Below, piece after piece: positions 28,173 to 40,492 of a DNA stretch of 64,000 bases. Positions within the stretch are counted from its first letter, which is position 1. Each line of letters starts with the position of its first letter. The notes under the pieces are model-generated. The model saw only the letters and a list, made by a program, of their open reading frames with translations. It had not been told where the DNA came from and did not search any database. The position numbers were made by a program, and so were the translations under genes. The DNA comes from Pseudothermotoga thermarum DSM 5069 (GTDB lineage Bacteria > Thermotogota > Thermotogae > Thermotogales > DSM-5069), in NCBI RefSeq assembly GCF_000217815.1, contig NC_015707.1:124001-188000 (forward strand), in the 5' to 3' direction.

Positions 28173-28189
28173 TTTTCTGGAGGCATGTT

Positions 28190-30235
28190 ATGATGCCAAA
28201 CGGTTATGAAATGTGCTGGTTGGATTACAAAAAGCACTGCGATGTTGATAAAAATGAGCTTTCCAAATGGTTTTCCTACATTTGCCTTTTTGATCCGACA
28301 GACGAGTTTCAAGTGGTCAAAGAGGAGCTTGCAATCTTTGTAACTGATTTTCTTGGATTTCGTCCCAGGTTTTTCAAAGTTTTTCCAAAGCAAGGTAGAC
28401 ATGTTTTGATCGGCAAACTTTCCGACTTACCAGTTGAAGTGAATCTTGATGAACAGTTGTCTGAAGAAGGATTTGTGTTGAAGTACGTAAAAAAGCAAGA
28501 CGCCGAATTTGTCATCATTACAGGCATATCGGCTGCTGGTGTACTCTATGGTACGTTTGAGTTCATCAACAGAGTTAGAGTTGGTGAAGATTTGAGAAAA
28601 CTGAACGTTGTTTCCAATCCAAAGATCAAACTTCGCTTTCTCAATCATTGGGACAATTTGGACGGCACAATTGAACGTGGATACGCTGGAAAATCTATAT
28701 TCTTTTCAAACAACAAGATTTTGCTGAACCAAAGGACTAAAGATTACACTCGTTTAATTGCCTCAATTGGGATAAATTCTGTTGTGATAAACAACGTGAA
28801 TGTTCGTCATGCTGCTTTAAAACTGATAGAACCAGCTTACTTGAAAAGATTATCGCAGCTTGCACAACTGTTTCAACGTTATGGCATAAAGCTGTTTTTA
28901 AGCGTCAGTTTTGCTTCACCCATTCATCTTGGAGGTCTTGATACAGCTGACCCGCTTGACGAAAGAGTAAAGAAGTGGTGGAAAGAGAAAGTCAAACAAA
29001 TTTACGATTATATACCGAATTTTGGTGGATTTCTCATAAAAGCTGATTCCGAATTCAACCCCGGACCGCATATGTATGGAAGAACTCAAGCTGACGGAGC
29101 AAACATGTTAGCGGAAGCACTCGAACCGTTTGGCGGTTTGGTTATATGGAGAGCATTTGTTTACAACTGTCAGCAAGATTGGAGAGACTACAAAATTGAT
29201 AGAGCTAAAGCGGCTTACGATATTTTCAAACCATTGGATGGTCAGTTTGCTGATAATGTTGCAATTCAAATAAAATATGGTCCAATGGATTTTCAAATAA
29301 GAGAGCCTGTTTCCCCTCTCTTTGGTGGCATGGAAAAAACCAATCAAATATTAGAGCTTCAAATAACTCAAGAGTATACAGGTCAGCAAATTCATCTTTG
29401 CTACCTTGGAACGATGTGGAAAGAAATATTGGATTTTGATACTTTTTCAAAGGGAAATAATTCCTTCGTGAAAAGAATAATTGATGGTACACTTTATGGT
29501 AGAAAAAACAATGGAATAGCAGGGGTGGCCAATATAGGTGATGATCCAAACTGGACAAGTCACGATCTTGCCCAAGCAAATCTTTGGACCTTTGGGAAGC
29601 TTGCTTGGGATCCAGATGAAGATGTGAAGAAAATCGTGGAAGAATGGATAAAACTCACCTTTGGAGATGATGAGTTAGTGGTTAGAAATATCAGTTATAT
29701 GCTTTTGAACTCAAGAGAAGTTTATGAAAGTTATACAACACCCTTTGGTCTTGGATGGATGGTAAATCCAGGACATCACTACGGTCCAAATCCGGAAGGG
29801 TATGAGTACTCACATTGGGGTACCTATCATCGAGCCAATTGGGAGGCAATAGGGGTTGATAGAACTTCCAGAGGGACCGGTTTTACCTTGCAGTACCACG
29901 AACCATGGCGAAGTATTTACGATGACATCCACAAATGTCCTGAAGAGCTATTGCTGTTTTTCCACAGAGTTCCATACAATTTCAAGATGAAAAATGGAAA
30001 AACGTTGCTGCAAAACATCTACGACTTACACTTTGAGGGTGTTGAAAAGGTGCAAGAATTTATCAAGTTGTGGGATGAACTCGAAGGTAAGATCGATGCG
30101 GTAAGATTTTCAAGAGTAAAGAAAAAATTGCAACTTCAATTAGAGCATGCAATTGAATGGCGCGATGTTATAAACACGTACTTTTATCGAAGAACAGGTA
30201 TAAAAGACGAAAAAGGTCGCAAAATTTATCCATAA
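28190..30235 (+). CDS. aguA: GH67 alpha-glucuronidase
   Basis: This enzyme cleaves 4-O-methyl-glucuronic acid from the non-reducing end of aldouronic acids. The catalytic triad of the family is visible: Glu in [10 protein letters not shown] (about residue 288), Asp in [18 protein letters not shown] (about 367) and Glu in [11 protein letters not shown] (about 395). At 681 residues without a signal peptide it is cytoplasmic, like T. maritima TM0055. It differs from most relatives in reading ADSEF where NSEGQ is common next to the acid residue. The ATG at 28190 or 28193 follows CTGGAGG. Confidence 0.92.
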   Translation: MMPNGYEMCWLDYKKHCDVDKNELSKWFSYICLFDPTDEFQVVKEELAIFVTDFLGFRPRFFKVFPKQGRHVLIGKLSDLPVEVNLDEQLSEEGFVLKYVKKQDAEFVIITGISAAGVLYGTFEFINRVRVGEDLRKLNVVSNPKIKLRFLNHWDNLDGTIERGYAGKSIFFSNNKILLNQRTKDYTRLIASIGINSVVINNVNVRHAALKLIEPAYLKRLSQLAQLFQRYGIKLFLSVSFASPIHLGGLDTADPLDERVKKWWKEKVKQIYDYIPNFGGFLIKADSEFNPGPHMYGRTQADGANMLAEALEPFGGLVIWRAFVYNCQQDWRDYKIDRAKAAYDIFKPLDGQFADNVAIQIKYGPMDFQIREPVSPLFGGMEKTNQILELQITQEYTGQQIHLCYLGTMWKEILDFDTFSKGNNSFVKRIIDGTLYGRKNNGIAGVANIGDDPNWTSHDLAQANLWTFGKLAWDPDEDVKKIVEEWIKLTFGDDELVVRNISYMLLNSREVYESYTTPFGLGWMVNPGHHYGPNPEGYEYSHWGTYHRANWEAIGVDRTSRGTGFTLQYHEPWRSIYDDIHKCPEELLLFFHRVPYNFKMKNGKTLLQNIYDLHFEGVEKVQEFIKLWDELEGKIDAVRFSRVKKKLQLQLEHAIEWRDVINTYFYRRTGIKDEKGRKIYP

Positions 30236-30250
30236 TTTTTGGAGGTGAAA

Positions 30251-31351
30251 ATGTTGAAAATATTCCAAAACAAGCTGATTCAGAAAAATTTGTTTGGTCT
30301 ATCGTCCAAAGGTAAATCTGTTTATCAGTATACCTTAAGCTCTGAAAGTGGTTTGGTATGCAAAATTCTAAATTATGGTGGAACGATCAAAGAACTTTGG
30401 ATTCCAGATAAAAATGGCAAATTGATCGATGTAGTCTTGGGCTTCGATACTTTAGAAGAATATGAAAAATTTAATTCAAGCTACTTCTTTGGCAGTATTA
30501 TTGGAAGGTATGCAAACAGAATAGCAAATGGAAGGTTTCAAATTGACAATAAAATTTATCAACTGCCTTTGAACGATGGTGATAGGCCCAATACACTTCA
30601 CGGCGGATTAAATGGTTTTCACAGTGCTGTTTTTGATGCTGCTTTTGAGGAAACAAATTCCAAACAAGCGGTGTTAGTTTTGAAATATAAAAGCTCAGAT
30701 GGTGAAGAGGGTTTCCCAGGAAATCTTGATGTTACTGTGACTTACACTCTTGCCGATTTGCAGCTTGTTGTGGAATACTTCGCGACCACTGACAAACCAA
30801 CAGTTGTCAATATGACGCAACATTCTTATTTCAACCTATCGGCAAAAGACACTATTTTGGATCACTATTTGGTTATCAATGGTGATTTCTACACGCCTGT
30901 TGATGAAAATCTGATCCCAACAGGTGAAATAAAACCTGTTGAAGGAACCGCACTTGATTTTAGAAAACCGAGAAAAATTTCAGATGGTATATCGCAAATA
31001 CTTCAAGAAGGTTTTTTAGGGTACGATCATAACTTTGTCATCAAAGGCAAAGTGGGCGAATTGCGATTTGCAGCTGCTTTATTTGAGGAAAGCACCGGAA
31101 TCTGCATGGAAGTTTATACTACACAACCTGGTTTGCAACTTTACACTGGTAATTACCTGTCAAATGTTCGTGGCAAGCATGGTCGAATCTACAACAGATA
31201 TGCTGGTTTATGTTTAGAAACTCAAAACTTTCCAGATGCACCAAATCATGAAAATTTTCCATCCGCTTTGTTGTTACCTGGACAAGTTTATCATCACAAA
31301 ACAATTTATAAATTTAGATATTTTGACAAATTGCCGATGAATTTTGAATAA
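30251..31351 (+). CDS. galM: Aldose 1-epimerase (mutarotase)
   Basis: This enzyme interconverts alpha and beta anomers of aldoses such as xylose, glucose or galactose. Landmarks are NYGGTIKELWIPD, GRYANRIANGRF, LHGG (His), TQHSYFNLS (catalytic His) and GYDHNFVI, with the C-terminal LETQNFPDAPNH holding the catalytic Glu. It is 366 residues. The ATG at 30251 follows TTGGAGGTG. Between aguA and xylA, it likely feeds alpha-xylopyranose to the isomerase. Confidence 0.9.
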   Translation: MLKIFQNKLIQKNLFGLSSKGKSVYQYTLSSESGLVCKILNYGGTIKELWIPDKNGKLIDVVLGFDTLEEYEKFNSSYFFGSIIGRYANRIANGRFQIDNKIYQLPLNDGDRPNTLHGGLNGFHSAVFDAAFEETNSKQAVLVLKYKSSDGEEGFPGNLDVTVTYTLADLQLVVEYFATTDKPTVVNMTQHSYFNLSAKDTILDHYLVINGDFYTPVDENLIPTGEIKPVEGTALDFRKPRKISDGISQILQEGFLGYDHNFVIKGKVGELRFAAALFEESTGICMEVYTTQPGLQLYTGNYLSNVRGKHGRIYNRYAGLCLETQNFPDAPNHENFPSALLLPGQVYHHKTIYKFRYFDKLPMNFE

Positions 31352-31372
31352 AAAAAGAAAGGAGAGGTGAAC

Positions 31373-32698
31373 ATGAAATTCTTCAAGGAATTTCCAAAAA
31401 TTGAGTACGAAGGTCCAACAAGTACAAATCCTTTGAGTTTTAAGTATTATAATCCAAACGAGATCATCGATGGTAAATCTTTGAAAGATCATCTTAAATT
31501 TTCCGTTGCCTTCTGGCATACCTTTGTTGGTGCAGGCAGTGACATGTTTGGCGATGGCACTTTTGATAGGCCTTGGAATCGTTTCAGTGACCCAATGGAC
31601 AGAGCTTTCGCAAGAATAGACGCGCTTATTGAATTTTGTGAAAAGCTTGGTATCGAATATTTCTGTTTTCATGATCGCGACATAGCTCCAGAGGGAAAAA
31701 CACTACGTGAAACCAATCAGATGCTTGACAAAGTTGTGAATTATTTAAAAGAAAGGCTTAAAGGAACCAATTTGAAACTTTTGTGGGGAACTGCAAACTT
31801 GTTTTCTAACCCTAGGTACTGCCAAGGTGCTGCCACATCACCTTGCGCGGATGTTTTTGCCTACGCTGCTGCGCAGGTTAAAAAGGCACTTGAGATCACC
31901 AAAGAACTTGGAGGCCAAGGTTACGTATTCTGGGGCGGAAGGGAAGGCTATGAAACTCTTTTGAACACCGACATGAAACTCGAGCTTGACAATCTTGCAA
32001 GGTTTTTGAGTATGGCTGTTGACTATGCGAAAAAGATAGGTTTCAACGGCCAATTCATGATTGAACCAAAACCAATGGAACCGACAAAGCATCAGTATGA
32101 TTTCGATGCAGCACACTGTTTGGCATTTTTGAAAACTTATGGTTTGGATCCTTACTTCAAATTCAACATTGAAGCAAACCATGCAACCTTGGCAGGTCAT
32201 ACTTTTGCGCATGAACTAAGATATGCTAGAATAAATGGTAAATTCTGTAGTATCGATGCGAATCAAGGTGATCTAATGCTGGGGTGGGATACTGATCAAT
32301 ATCCAACAAATATCTACGAAACAACTTTGGCAATGTACGAAGTAATAAAAGCGGGAGGATTTACAACAGGTGGTTTGAACTTTGATGCAAAACCAAGAAG
32401 GGCATCGTACACCTTACGTGATCTTGTACTTGGGCACATCGTTGCCATGGACACCTTTGCACTAGGATTTAAAATTGCCCATAGGATTATCAAAGATGGA
32501 AAGATAGATAAAATCATAGAAGAAAGATATGCAAGTTACAACGAGGGAATAGGTTTGAAAATAAGAAACAACCAAACGAACTTTGAAGAACTTGAGCAAT
32601 ACGTTTTGGACAAAGAAGTTGGGGTACCTGCTTCTGGAAGGCAGGAAGAACTTGAAATGATGTTGAATTATTACATCCTTACAACCGTAAAATGTTGA
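31373..32698 (+). CDS. xylA: Xylose isomerase
   Basis: This converts D-xylose to D-xylulose. The class II N-terminal extension ([21 protein letters not shown]) is present. The catalytic His and Asp lie in [10 protein letters not shown] (about residue 101), and the metal-binding Glu and Lys in [15 protein letters not shown] (about 231). The further metal ligands are in FNIEANHA and LGWDTDQ. It is 441 residues from the ATG at 31373, which follows GGAGAGGTG better than the GTG at 31367. It is 12 bases ahead of xylB. Confidence 0.93.
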   Translation: MKFFKEFPKIEYEGPTSTNPLSFKYYNPNEIIDGKSLKDHLKFSVAFWHTFVGAGSDMFGDGTFDRPWNRFSDPMDRAFARIDALIEFCEKLGIEYFCFHDRDIAPEGKTLRETNQMLDKVVNYLKERLKGTNLKLLWGTANLFSNPRYCQGAATSPCADVFAYAAAQVKKALEITKELGGQGYVFWGGREGYETLLNTDMKLELDNLARFLSMAVDYAKKIGFNGQFMIEPKPMEPTKHQYDFDAAHCLAFLKTYGLDPYFKFNIEANHATLAGHTFAHELRYARINGKFCSIDANQGDLMLGWDTDQYPTNIYETTLAMYEVIKAGGFTTGGLNFDAKPRRASYTLRDLVLGHIVAMDTFALGFKIAHRIIKDGKIDKIIEERYASYNEGIGLKIRNNQTNFEELEQYVLDKEVGVPASGRQEELEMMLNYYILTTVKC

Positions 32699-32710
32699 GG
32701 GGATGAGAAG

Positions 32711-34171
32711 ATGTACGCTGGAATAGATGTTGGTACAACTTCGGTAAAACTTATAGTTTTTGATTGGGAAGGGAACATAGTTTTTCGCCAATCGCAAGAA
32801 CTTCCAATCAGTTCACCAAAACCTGGGTGGTATGAGCAAAATCCAGAGGACTGGTGGGCAGCTGTCAAAGTTTTACTGTCAAAATTGGCAAAAACCAAAA
32901 TTGAACCCAAAATTATAGGCCTAACAGGTCAAATGCATTCTCTTGTTCTAGTTGATAAAGCTGGGAATGTTTTAAGACCTGCAATTCTTTGGAATGACCA
33001 GCGCTGTTACCTGGAAACCAAAATTTTAACTGATCAATTAGGCGGAGAAAAAGTCGTTATTGAAAGACTTGGAAATCCAATACTCACTGGATTCACCGCT
33101 CCGAAGCTTCTTTGGGTTAAAAACAACGAACCTGAGGTTTACAAAAAAGCAAGTACATTTATGCTTCCAAAAGATTTCATAGCATGGAAATTAACTGGTA
33201 AAATTTGTACTGAACCAAGCGATGCGTCAGGTACATCCCTGTTCAATGTCAAAGAAAACAAATGGGACGAAGAAGCCTTAAAGGTTTTTTCAGACTCGCA
33301 TATACAACCCCCACAGGTTGTTCCGTCTCAGGCCGTGGTGGGGGAAGTGGTGGGGGGTGTGACGAGGGAGATCGGGTTTAAAACTCGGCCCCTCGTCGTT
33401 GCAGGAGGGGCAGACAACGCCTGTGCTGCACTTGGAATGAACGCCTTCATTGAGAATGTGATGGTTATAAGTGTTGGCACAAGCGGAACGGTAATATTAA
33501 CCAACAAAAGTTATGTTCCAGATTTAACCGGAAGAGTTCATACCTTTAGACATGTGATCAACGATATGTTCTATCATATGGGCGTGGTGCTGTCTGCTAC
33601 TTTTTCTCTCGATTGGTTTGCACGGTTGGTGAATAATCAAGATGTAGGATCGTTGATAGAGGAGCTCGAGAACACCAAACCCTGCCATAACGGAATCTTT
33701 TTCTTACCGTATCTCAGTGGTGAAAGAACCCCGCATAAAAATCCTGATGCGCGAGGAGTATTTTTCGGCCTTTCCGGAAACACGGATAGAAAAGCTTTGA
33801 CCAGAGCAATTTTGGAGGGCGTTGGTTTTGCTTTGAGGGATTGTAGAGATGCTATACAAGATCTAGTCAGTACACCAAAAGTTGCGAAGATCACCGGAGG
33901 AGGTTCAAGAAGCGAACTTTGGATTAAAATCATTGCAAGTATTTTGAATGTTAAACTTGAACGGCTGACAAAGAACGAAGGAGCTTCAACAGGGGCTGCA
34001 ATGCTAGCAGGAATGGCAGATGGTGCGCCCATCGAAAAATGGAACCAAGTTGAAAGCACATTCTTACCAGTTGAAGAATGGACAAAAGTCTATGAGGAAG
34101 GAATAAAATACTACAGAGAACTTTATTCATCGTTGAAAGAACTAATGTCAACAACAAGAAAGCTTGAATAA
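32711..34171 (+). CDS. xylB: Xylulokinase
   Basis: This FGGY kinase phosphorylates D-xylulose to xylulose 5-phosphate for the pentose phosphate pathway. The N-terminal phosphate loop is GIDVGTTSVKLIVFD. GLTGQMHSLVLVD and ILWNDQRC follow, and the second ATPase domain starts at VVAGGADNACAALG with Asp as the catalytic base. LSGERTPHKNPDARGVFFGL is typical of XylB. It is 486 residues and complete. An internal stretch around 33,321-33,420 is far richer in G+C than the flanks although the frame is intact, which suggests a recombined patch. Confidence 0.92.
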   Translation: MYAGIDVGTTSVKLIVFDWEGNIVFRQSQELPISSPKPGWYEQNPEDWWAAVKVLLSKLAKTKIEPKIIGLTGQMHSLVLVDKAGNVLRPAILWNDQRCYLETKILTDQLGGEKVVIERLGNPILTGFTAPKLLWVKNNEPEVYKKASTFMLPKDFIAWKLTGKICTEPSDASGTSLFNVKENKWDEEALKVFSDSHIQPPQVVPSQAVVGEVVGGVTREIGFKTRPLVVAGGADNACAALGMNAFIENVMVISVGTSGTVILTNKSYVPDLTGRVHTFRHVINDMFYHMGVVLSATFSLDWFARLVNNQDVGSLIEELENTKPCHNGIFFLPYLSGERTPHKNPDARGVFFGLSGNTDRKALTRAILEGVGFALRDCRDAIQDLVSTPKVAKITGGGSRSELWIKIIASILNVKLERLTKNEGASTGAAMLAGMADGAPIEKWNQVESTFLPVEEWTKVYEEGIKYYRELYSSLKELMSTTRKLE

Positions 34172-36138
<1,967 letters not shown>

Positions 36139-36146
<8 letters not shown>

Positions 36147-37383
36147 AATTTTGTGTCTGGACAAAATACCTCAGTTGAAACATCTGGTTCAGCTCATACA
36201 TACATCCCTTTACCCTCATTATCCCGTTCCTCCATTTTGTCTCCCTCAGGTTCTTCCTGTGCAAATATACGCTTAACTCCAATAGCTCAACACTCCCAAA
36301 ATATCCCCCACTTTTAATCCTTACTCGCTCTATCTTGCTGTTTATGCTCTCCACCGCATTCGTCGTGTATATGTATCCCCTCAATTCCTCAGGATATTTC
36401 GTATATGCCACGTATTTCTCTTTCTTACCCTCCAAATATCTCACAAAACTCGGATACTCCTCTTTGTACTTCTCAAGCAGCTTCCCCATCTTCCCTAATG
36501 CCTCTTCATAGCTGAGTTTCTTCAATTCGTCCAACCCTTCCTTGAACCCCTTCGCATCCTCTCGCTTCATTTGCCTATCCGCATTCCTCTTCAAATGCTT
36601 CACACAAAGCTGGTGATCCGCTAATGGATATACCATCCTTATTATCTCCCCTAAGCCACTTAAATCGTCGCTTACTACTACCATCACCCTCTTCAAGCCA
36701 CGTCTCACCAAATCCTCAAATACCTTCCCCCATTCCACCCTGCTCTCCTTACCCAAATACGTGTACAAACCGTATATGTCCTTCTTCCCCTCCATGTCTA
36801 TCCCCAATACTATGTAACATACCCCATACCTTACTTTCCCTTCTTCCCTTATCTCACTGTGGTAACCATCTATTATTAGCGCAAATGCCTCACTCGGTAG
36901 CTCCCTCTCCTTGAACCATCTCAATTCTTCCTTCAACCCTTCCTTTATCCTCTCAAGCTCCTTCTCCGAGTATGGTAACCCTAACCTCTTCAAAACACTC
37001 ATTATCTCAGACTCCGAAAACCCACTCGCTATCATCGATTCCAATAACTTAACATACGATTCGTCCAGCCTCTTGTACTTTTCCTTCAATAAATGTGGCC
37101 TAAAACCGCCTTTCCTCGTCCTCGGTACTTCAAGTTCCAAAATTCCATACGTGCTGTAAAGATCCCTTTCATACTTCCCGTTCCCTTTGTCCCCTTCCTC
37201 AGTCTCAAGATATATCTTTCTCTCTGAAAGCATTATCGTGTTCAAAAGCCTTTCAAACAAATCTGCAAGTGTTTCCCTTTGCTTTTGATCAGAATCATCC
37301 GCATATTCCTTAAGCAACATCTCTAAAGACCTTTTCTTGACTTGTTCAAAGTATTCCCTGTCCTCCAGAAATTTGTTCGACAT
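36139..37383 (-). CDS. IS256-family transposase (mutator type)
   Basis: This 414-residue transposase catalyses movement of its own element. The ATG at 37383 follows AAGGAGGTG; the longer frame upstream is outside the element. Features are the zinc-free N-terminal DNA-binding part, ELEVPRTRKGGFRP, the first catalytic Asp in FALIIDGYHSE, the second in VVVSDDLSGLGE followed by HQLCVKHLKRN, and the Glu in TTNAVESINSKI. The frame reads through the left inverted repeat and takes its stop from flanking DNA at 36139-36141. All three catalytic residues are present, so it may be active. Confidence 0.9.
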
Positions 37384-37432
37384 ACTTGACACCTCCTTAT
37401 TGTACAATAATCTTACCACCAGACACAAAATT
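36147..37432 (-). mobile_element. IS256-family insertion sequence
   Basis: A 1,286-base element is bounded by 14-base inverted repeats: AATTTTGTGTCTGG at 36147-36160 and its complement at 37419-37432. It encodes one full-length transposase on the minus strand. The bases next to the two repeats do not match, so no target duplication is visible. That fits a rearrangement after insertion. It appears to be the youngest element of the trap, since its gene is unbroken while its neighbours are fossils. Confidence 0.82.
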
Positions 37433-37896
37433 ATCCGAACTCCCATGGGATTAGCCAAGCGCAGTATTACAAATGGAGAGACAGGTTTTTGGAAGCTGGT
37501 AGAAGTGCATTGGAAAGCCCAGAGAATGCCAACCAAGTTCAACAACTTGAGAAGAAGATCCAAGAGCTTGAGCAGATCATAGGTAAGCAAGCCATAGTAA
37601 TAGAGACATTAAAAAAACAGTCATACAGAATGGAGGCGGAGGAGTGCGGGGTTTTAGGGATAAAGCAGGTATTTACGAGCTACAACAATCCGAAAGGGAA
37701 CGCACTAACGGAGCGGTATTTTAGGACGTACAAGGAGGAGGTGGTATGGGCAGAGGGGGAGATGAGTTATATGGAATTGGTGAAGAAGACGGAGGAGTTT
37801 GAAGGATTTTACAACGGGAGTTATCCACACAGCAGTTTGGGATACAAGAGTCCGAGGGAGTATTATGAGAGCTATGAGTTTAGCGAAAGTGCGTAA
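37433..37896 (+). pseudogene. IS3-like transposase remnant (orfA and orfB ends fused)
   Basis: One open frame joins two distant parts of an IS3-type element. The first, from HGISQAQYYKWRDRF through a leucine-zipper-like stretch, is the C-terminal half of OrfA. The second begins near codon GVLGIKQVFTSYNN and holds the end of the OrfB integrase core, including the last catalytic Glu region (NPKGNALTERYFRT) and YPHSSLGYKSPREYY. The DNA between them is deleted, and the N-terminal part of OrfA is cut off by the IS256 element. It is not functional. Confidence 0.78.
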
Positions 37897-37919
37897 AAGA
37901 CTGTCTAAAAATTCGGGGA

Positions 37920-39147
37920 GCATTACAGGTAATTGTCCTCCAAGAAAAGGCTGCATATCAACAACAGCCAAAAACAGCCAAGCCGGGATTCCAATGATGT
38001 TGTCGTCCTTGAATATAATGTCTTTTGTTATGACTATCCCTTTTCCAAAAACGTGCCTCACCGTGGAATAATCGGATTTGTTTATCGTGTTTTGATACTT
38101 CAGCTCTATGGGTATCAGCAAGTTATCTGTTTCGCATACAAAGTCAATTTCTTTGCCCTTGTCCGAATACCAAAAGTACGGTCCGCTGTACAGGTTCAGT
38201 CCACTAATAGTATCGCTTTCTTTCAACAAATGTCTTAAGATCAACGCTTCCATAATTTTCGGCATTTCAATGGTCTTACCGCTGATTTCCATCACGACTT
38301 CTGCTATCATCCTATCAATCGGGTAAGTTTTTTCTGTTTCTTCATCCTCACCGTCTTGCTTGATATGTCCACGTAGAAGACGTTTGCAAGAATAAAGCTA
38401 TAACCAAGGTATTCAAAATACTTTTGAATAGTTTCTTCACTCTGTATCCTTCCAGAAAAAACATCTTTTAAAGAATTCCATGAAAACCTTTGCCCTACGA
38501 TGTCTGGTAACTTTTTGAAGATTTCCAAAACACTTGTTCGAGAACCCAAATACTTTTGTGCGTCACCTATCAAGAAATCTTGAAATGCAATCTTTGTGAC
38601 CTCACCGATGCGTCCCTCTTTGAGAAAATCGGCTATCGCTTTTGGAAAGCCCCAGTTGTCGTGTATTTCAGAAAGTACTCAACAACGTGTCCATACCTTT
38701 GGGTAAAAAAAACAAATCTCTGTTGTAACCCTTTCTTCCTGGAAGTCGTTCGCTTGAGATCTTTAAATCATACGCAGACGATCCGGTTAGAACCACCAAG
38801 CAATCTTCCAAAAGTCCGATATCCACAAGGTACTTTATGCCGCTCTGCCAATCTTGAATCATCGTTATCTCGTCGATGAACATGTAAGATATCCCGCCGC
38901 TTTTTCCGTACAGTTGAAAGAAGTTCTTTATCACTTCTATTAACTCAAATCTATCCTTCAAATCATCGCAGGTTAAAAACAAAATTCTTGACGGTGGAAT
39001 ACCGCTTTCAAGCAATTTTTTGATGTAAAGTTTCAAGAAGGTAGTTTTTCCAACCTGTCTTGGTCCTCGAATGGTGTATTTTGAAGTAACCTTGTGCAAA
39101 GACGTTTTGTCACGAGTATGCAAATATAAATCGGTAAATATGGCCAA
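37920..39147 (-). pseudogene. AAA ATPase with DUF4143 domain, broken by frameshifts
   Basis: A single ancestral gene is spread over at least three frames. The first part (39147-38668) has Walker A RGPRQVGKTTFLK and Walker B ISYMFIDEITMI. Near 38,650-38,690 the frame changes twice (EYFLKY, then NWGFPKAIADFLKEG). It then continues to 38307 (KYLGSRTSVLEIFKKLPDIV). A third change near 38,330 restores the DUF4143 part with YFWYSDKGKEIDFV (endonuclease-like) and PIELKYQNT. The 3' boundary with the IS3 fossil is approximate. Such proteins are common in archaea and Thermotogales; their role is unclear. Confidence 0.8.
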
Positions 39148-39172
39148 ATTTACCGATTACGATCGGTAAAAT
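39129..39172. repeat. Cluster of inverted repeats at the start of the ATPase pseudogene
   Basis: Three copies of one half-site lie in alternating orientation: AATCGGTAAAT at 39129-39139, ATTTACCGATT at 39148-39158 and ATCGGTAAAAT at 39162-39172. The last two form a perfect 9-bp inverted repeat with a 4-base spacer. The cluster covers the start region of the pseudogene (39147), so it may be an operator, possibly for autoregulation. Confidence 0.6.
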
Positions 39173-39325
39173 TGGAAATCGACAACATTTCATTTGCCGT
39201 TCGAACTTGGAACATGTCACTTAATCTTTTCCTTACCCCCGTCCAAACTTTGTCGCTTTTGTCATTAGTGTCGAAATTAGAATCTGCGGTATAATTGAAG
39301 CAAATGACTAAAAGGAGATGAAAAG

Positions 39326-40465
39326 ATGAGCAAAGTTGAGCTTTTGAAAAGACTGAGCGACAAGCCATTGAGCAGAAAAGAAACGGATTTGTTCGTCAAC
39401 AGGGAAAGTGAGATGAATTTGCTGAAGGAAATAGTTGAATATCACTCTTTTGGCATCTTTGGACTTTGTGGAAGAACTGGCTCTGGAAAGACCACACTGC
39501 TCAACATGGTGTCTTCCAAAGAGGAAAAAATAGTTCCCATATCTTTGGTTTACCGTGAAAGTTCAGATTCAATTTTGTACAACATGCTTTACTCTCTTGC
39601 TGAAAATTTTTTGAAAACCAAAGGTTTGGAAAAACTTGCAAAACAAATAAAAGAATGGATTACCAAAGAAGTGTCGACGGTGAGGGGCTTTAGCCTAGGA
39701 GTTTCGCTTGTAGGTTCTGCAAACCTTGACAGTGGAAAAACGACCACCCCGCGTTTCAACATTTTCAAAGCGCACGAATATCTGAGAAAGATTTTGATCC
39801 AGGCTAAAAAAGAGTTTGGAAAGGTAGTTCTGTTGATCGACGAGCTGGACAAAGAAAAGAAAGAAGAAGTGATAAAAATTTTGGATTCTTTGAAGTTTGA
39901 ACTTCTTCAAGAAGACGTGGTTACCATAGTTACTTTACCCCAAAGCATTTACAAAGAGTACATACAAGACAGGTTGAGGATGAACGGAGTGGGAAATCTT
40001 GAGAACGTTATAAAAGACGTGGTACTTATCAAAGATTTGCAAGAACATCACATCAAAGAAATGCTGATAAGAAGGTTTGACAAAGATCTAGAATGGCTTG
40101 AAGATACATCCATATTGGACGTTCTTGCGAATTTTTCCGATGGAAATCCAAGGGATGCACTTTGGATAACCCAAAAGGTTGTGATTAAACATATCAAAGA
40201 CAAGAAACTAACTTATGACAGTGTAATAGAAACTATTAAAGAAGTGTCAGAGGAATTTTTGCGAATGCTTTCTCTAACCGAACTTCAAAGAAAAGCTTTA
40301 AACGTGTTGAAAGGTTTTTCTGGAACTCGTGAGGAATTTGTCAGTTTGCTGACATCAAAAGGTTTTGCACGATCCACCGCGTACGACATCTTCGAAAAAT
40401 TTTTGACAAACGGGCTTTTGGTTCAAAAAGAAGGTTATGTCAAGATAACCGGGAAAATAGTTTAA
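39326..40465 (+). CDS. AAA+ ATPase with C-terminal winged helix (unassigned)
   Basis: This 379-residue protein has Walker A GLCGRTGSGKTTLL (about residue 47), Walker B VVLLIDELDK (about 170) and a sensor-like stretch near TIVTLPQS. After the AAA module, residues 315-375 look like a winged helix (LTELQRKALNVLKG, then TAYDIFEKFLTNGLLV). The arrangement recalls Orc1/Cdc6-like or archaeal-type regulatory ATPases, but no specific family is certain. A TATAAT lies at 39290-39295 and AAAGGAGATG precedes the ATG. It is a single gene convergent with the MFS gene. Confidence 0.72.
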   Translation: MSKVELLKRLSDKPLSRKETDLFVNRESEMNLLKEIVEYHSFGIFGLCGRTGSGKTTLLNMVSSKEEKIVPISLVYRESSDSILYNMLYSLAENFLKTKGLEKLAKQIKEWITKEVSTVRGFSLGVSLVGSANLDSGKTTTPRFNIFKAHEYLRKILIQAKKEFGKVVLLIDELDKEKKEEVIKILDSLKFELLQEDVVTIVTLPQSIYKEYIQDRLRMNGVGNLENVIKDVVLIKDLQEHHIKEMLIRRFDKDLEWLEDTSILDVLANFSDGNPRDALWITQKVVIKHIKDKKLTYDSVIETIKEVSEEFLRMLSLTELQRKALNVLKGFSGTREEFVSLLTSKGFARSTAYDIFEKFLTNGLLVQKEGYVKITGKIV

Positions 40466-40492
40466 ACGACCTTGCAAACCCTTGTGCTATGG

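Noticed and set aside
37705-37920. C-terminal extension of the DUF4143 frame into the IS3 fossil
   Set aside because: The frame continues by chance on the strand opposite to conserved OrfB codons; it is not part of the ATPase.
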